Part shown: one piece after another, positions 5,732 through 5,781 of the stretch
Layout: each line of letters starts with the position of its first letter
Position numbering within the stretch: the first letter of the stretch is position 1
Source: an uncultured beta proteobacterium
GTDB taxonomy: Bacteria > Pseudomonadota > Gammaproteobacteria > Burkholderiales > Burkholderiaceae
Length of the DNA: 5,781 bases
NCBI GenBank assembly: GCA_903845455.1
Contig: CAIMXN010000013.1
Span: forward strand, 1-5,781
Reading direction: 5' to 3'
The notes under the pieces: generated by a model
The model's database searches: none
What the model saw: the letters and a program-made list of their open reading frames with translations, nothing else
What the model was told of the DNA's origin: nothing
Position numbers and translations under genes: made by a program

Positions 5732-5734
5732 CAT

Positions 5735-5781
5735 ATGAGACTTACAACTAAAGGCCGTTTTGCTGTAACTGCAATGATCGA
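5735..5781 (+). CDS. iscR: Fe-S cluster assembly regulator IscR, N-terminal fragment
   Basis: Only the first 15 codons are inside the window: MRLTTKGRFAVTAMI, cut by the right edge. This is almost identical to the start of E. coli IscR (MRLTSKGRYAVTAML, recalled), an Rrf2-family winged-helix regulator that holds a [2Fe-2S] cluster and controls Fe-S biogenesis genes. The cysteine ligands lie beyond the window and cannot be checked. The identification is strongly supported by the type 1 IscR operator upstream. Other Rrf2 proteins (NsrR, for example) share a similar N-terminus, but the operator favours IscR. The isc operon (iscS, iscU and so on) is expected downstream. Confidence 0.88.
   Translation, partial: MRLTTKGRFAVTAMI

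Overview
The window looks like a chromosomal housekeeping segment from a betaproteobacterium, most likely Burkholderiales. The moderate GC content and the protein flavour suggest Polynucleobacter or a close relative, but this rests on recognising protein families and not on a search. There are no phage, IS, CRISPR, tRNA or rRNA signals, and I see no clearly undescribed multi-gene system. The interest lies mainly in the regulatory DNA between the genes.

Layout: on the minus strand, read right to left, are an aspartate/aromatic aminotransferase (tyrB-like, 3294-2092), a PhaZ-type intracellular polyhydroxyalkanoate depolymerase (2063-771), an orphan soluble RsxB/RnfB-type ferredoxin (714-13), and what looks like the first codons of the next gene (ATG at 16-14, possibly nth), which overlaps the rsxB stop. 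A perfect 12-bp inverted repeat (735-762) lies between phaZ and rsxB and is probably a terminator or attenuator. On the plus strand are uvrB (3464-5617), transcribed divergently from tyrB, and then the first 15 codons of iscR (5735 onward), cut by the window edge.

Regulatory DNA: the divergent tyrB/uvrB spacer (3295-3463) holds a 12-bp palindrome beside the tyrB start, a series of AT tracts spaced 10 bp apart that may bend the DNA, and a perfect CRP-consensus-like inverted repeat that overlaps the probable uvrB ribosome binding site. The iscR leader carries an almost perfect type 1 IscR operator laid over an extended -10 promoter, which implies classic [2Fe-2S]-IscR autorepression.

How the genes relate: tyrB and phaZ are 28 bases apart and probably co-transcribed, linking amino-acid nitrogen transfer with carbon-store mobilisation only by position. 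UvrB (nucleotide excision repair), the possible Nth (base excision repair, an Fe-S enzyme), RsxB (two ferredoxin domains plus a four-Cys domain) and IscR (Fe-S sensor) give the region a loose DNA repair and Fe-S theme, but nothing in the sequence shows that they act together.
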